Assembly: GCF_009669305.1 (NCBI RefSeq)
Contig: NZ_SADB01000001.1
Coordinates: 1 to 64,000, forward strand
Source: Ancylomarina sp. 16SWW S1-10-2
Lineage (GTDB): Bacteria; Bacteroidota; Bacteroidia; Bacteroidales; Marinifilaceae
DNA length: 64,000 nucleotides
Direction: 5' to 3'
The notes beneath the pieces were generated by a model. That model did no database searches and was not told where the DNA came from. It saw only the letters and a list, made by a program, of their open reading frames with translations. Numbering within the stretch: the stretch's first letter is position 1; each line of letters opens with the position of its first letter. The translations under genes were made by a program, and so were the position numbers. Shown one piece after another: positions 63,242-64,000 of the stretch.

Positions 63242-64000
63242 CTAAAAAAAATAGTATAATCCTACTGAAAGACGCGTATTACCAACCCAATGGGAATTAA
63301 CCACTTCAGCTTTCTCATTCATACCATTCTCATCAGCATAGGCAGCAGCTGTATATTCAGCTTCAAGCTCAATTTTCAAATTCTTATATTGCTTGCAAAC
63401 ACGAGGAGCAATACGATACAACTCACCAATATTCTGACTACGACTATAAATCATACCAGGAACTACAATGTCATCTGCCCCATAGTTTTTTGAGTAAGCA
63501 GTTAATAAAGCGAATGTATAGTCATTCTTTTGATATGATAAATCGGCCCAAGTTCCCAACACTTTAATAGGCGTATAAGAAGCCTCATTAGTTAAAGGAT
63601 TTAAAGTCTTTGCAGCATATCCACCTAACATTAATACATCAGTCATATTAGATCCGTACGTTGCTTGAGCTTTGAAAGTAACAGGTTTAAAATTCAATTT
63701 AAAATAGCTCATTAAAGCCCAAGATGAAAGTGTTTCATCATTTTTCCAAGTTTTAAAATCACCATCTTTTTCAGTTCCTGTTGTACTAGAAAGAGATGGC
63801 TTAATATTTTTAAACTCAGCACTAACCCCAATTAAATGATTCCCAAAATAGTAATGAACTTGTCCTTGAACAATTGGTAAACCTGCATTTCTTAAATACT
63901 TATTACTTGTTCCATCGGGTCCTGTACTCGTATAATCACGTTCAGAAGCTAAGGCAGCCAAGAATTTCCAGTTATCCGTTTTATGAGTTAAACGAACTTG
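63242..64000 (-). CDS. Porin-like outer-membrane barrel, C-terminal part (runs off window)
   Basis: About 253 codons are visible; the frame stays open to the window edge, so the N-terminus is missing. Alternating amphipathic strands (GQVHYYFGNHLIGVSAEF, FKLNFKPVTFKAQATYG, TWADLSYQKNDYTFALLTAY, RLSVGLYYFF) and the terminal Phe are the outer-membrane barrel pattern. It resembles DcaP/phosphate-selective-type porins of Bacteroidota. Cargo unknown. A Met-like codon at 63961 is internal, not the start. Confidence 0.75.
   Translation of the reverse strand, partial: QVRLTHKTDNWKFLAALASERDYTSTGPDGTSNKYLRNAGLPIVQGQVHYYFGNHLIGVSAEFKNIKPSLSSTTGTEKDGDFKTWKNDETLSSWALMSYFKLNFKPVTFKAQATYGSNMTDVLMLGGYAAKTLNPLTNEASYTPIKVLGTWADLSYQKNDYTFALLTAYSKNYGADDIVVPGMIYSRSQNIGELYRIAPRVCKQYKNLKIELEAEYTAAAYADENGMNEKAEVVNSHWVGNTRLSVGLYYFF

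Overview
The window looks like a chromosomal segment of a marine or sediment Bacteroidota, most like the Marinilabiliales/Marinifilaceae group (Labilibaculum, Marinifilum, Ancylomarina). This placement is inferred from gene content and not from a marker-gene tree. The DNA is AT-rich and start codons lack Shine-Dalgarno boxes. Several transcription units carry the Bacteroidota -7 box TAnnTTTG. Many genes belong to families largely confined to this phylum (DUF4270, DUF4494, DUF4831, DUF4199, DUF6787, DUF5522, START-like). Almost everything is ordinary, densely packed chromosome; accessory material is limited to a few spots.

Layout. 1-2.6 kb: a small accessory island with an orphan SIR2-domain gene, a short RhuM-family gene and a repeat-like non-coding stretch. 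2.6-11 kb: an energy-yielding 2-oxoacid module on the minus strand. It holds a four-subunit 2-oxoacid:ferredoxin oxidoreductase (VOR/KOR type), a PLP aminotransferase, a flavodoxin, two small membrane proteins and an ADP-forming acyl-CoA synthetase. Together these could turn amino acids into 2-oxoacids, then acyl-CoA plus reduced ferredoxin or flavodoxin, then acid plus ATP. 11.4-20 kb: the [FeFe]-hydrogenase maturases HydE and HydG flank an M28 peptidase lipoprotein and a giant periplasmic-propeller histidine kinase. 20-24.4 kb: an outer-membrane barrel, a DUF4270 lipoprotein and a divergent kelch lipoprotein. 24.5-27.6 kb: DUF2752, a LuxC-like acyl-CoA reductase, a pRiA4b ORF-3-like protein and miaA. 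27.6-30 kb: an XRE regulator with three tandem DUF2975 genes, the middle one frameshifted. 30-32.7 kb: methyltransferase, glycosyltransferase 2 and DUF4199.

33-33.5 kb: the SRP RNA gene sits 4 nt from the first of three tRNA-Thr(TGT) genes. 33.6-42.7 kb: transaldolase, a YciO/YrdC protein, DUF4831, Nnr, a POT peptide transporter, DUF6787-hemF-hemH, and DUF4494. 43-47.5 kb: two duplicated tRNA-Met(CAT) units, a START-like protein, LptF/G permease, an NTF2-like lipoprotein gene broken by an in-frame TGA, a DUF5522 miniprotein and fmt. 47.5-54.3 kb: a BNR/sortilin-type repeat protein, a LysM glucosaminidase, cytidine deaminase, an RluA pseudouridine synthase and panB. 54.3-58 kb: a 0.66-kb regulatory gap, dnaK, a decayed ABC-ATPase tail and a thioredoxin-like protein. 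58.2-62.8 kb: YwqK, xseA, xseB, dacB and an unknown. 62.9-63.15 kb: a 42-bp tandem repeat. 63.2-64 kb: the C-terminal part of a porin-like barrel running off the edge.

Anaerobic traits (ferredoxin oxidoreductase, HydE/HydG, ADP-forming synthetase) occur beside oxygen-dependent HemF, which suggests a facultative anaerobe. No complete undescribed multi-gene system is evident. The best leads are the SIR2/RhuM pair with a shared upstream element, the DUF2975 array, the SRP-tRNA linkage, the TGA-interrupted lipoprotein and the 42-bp minisatellite.
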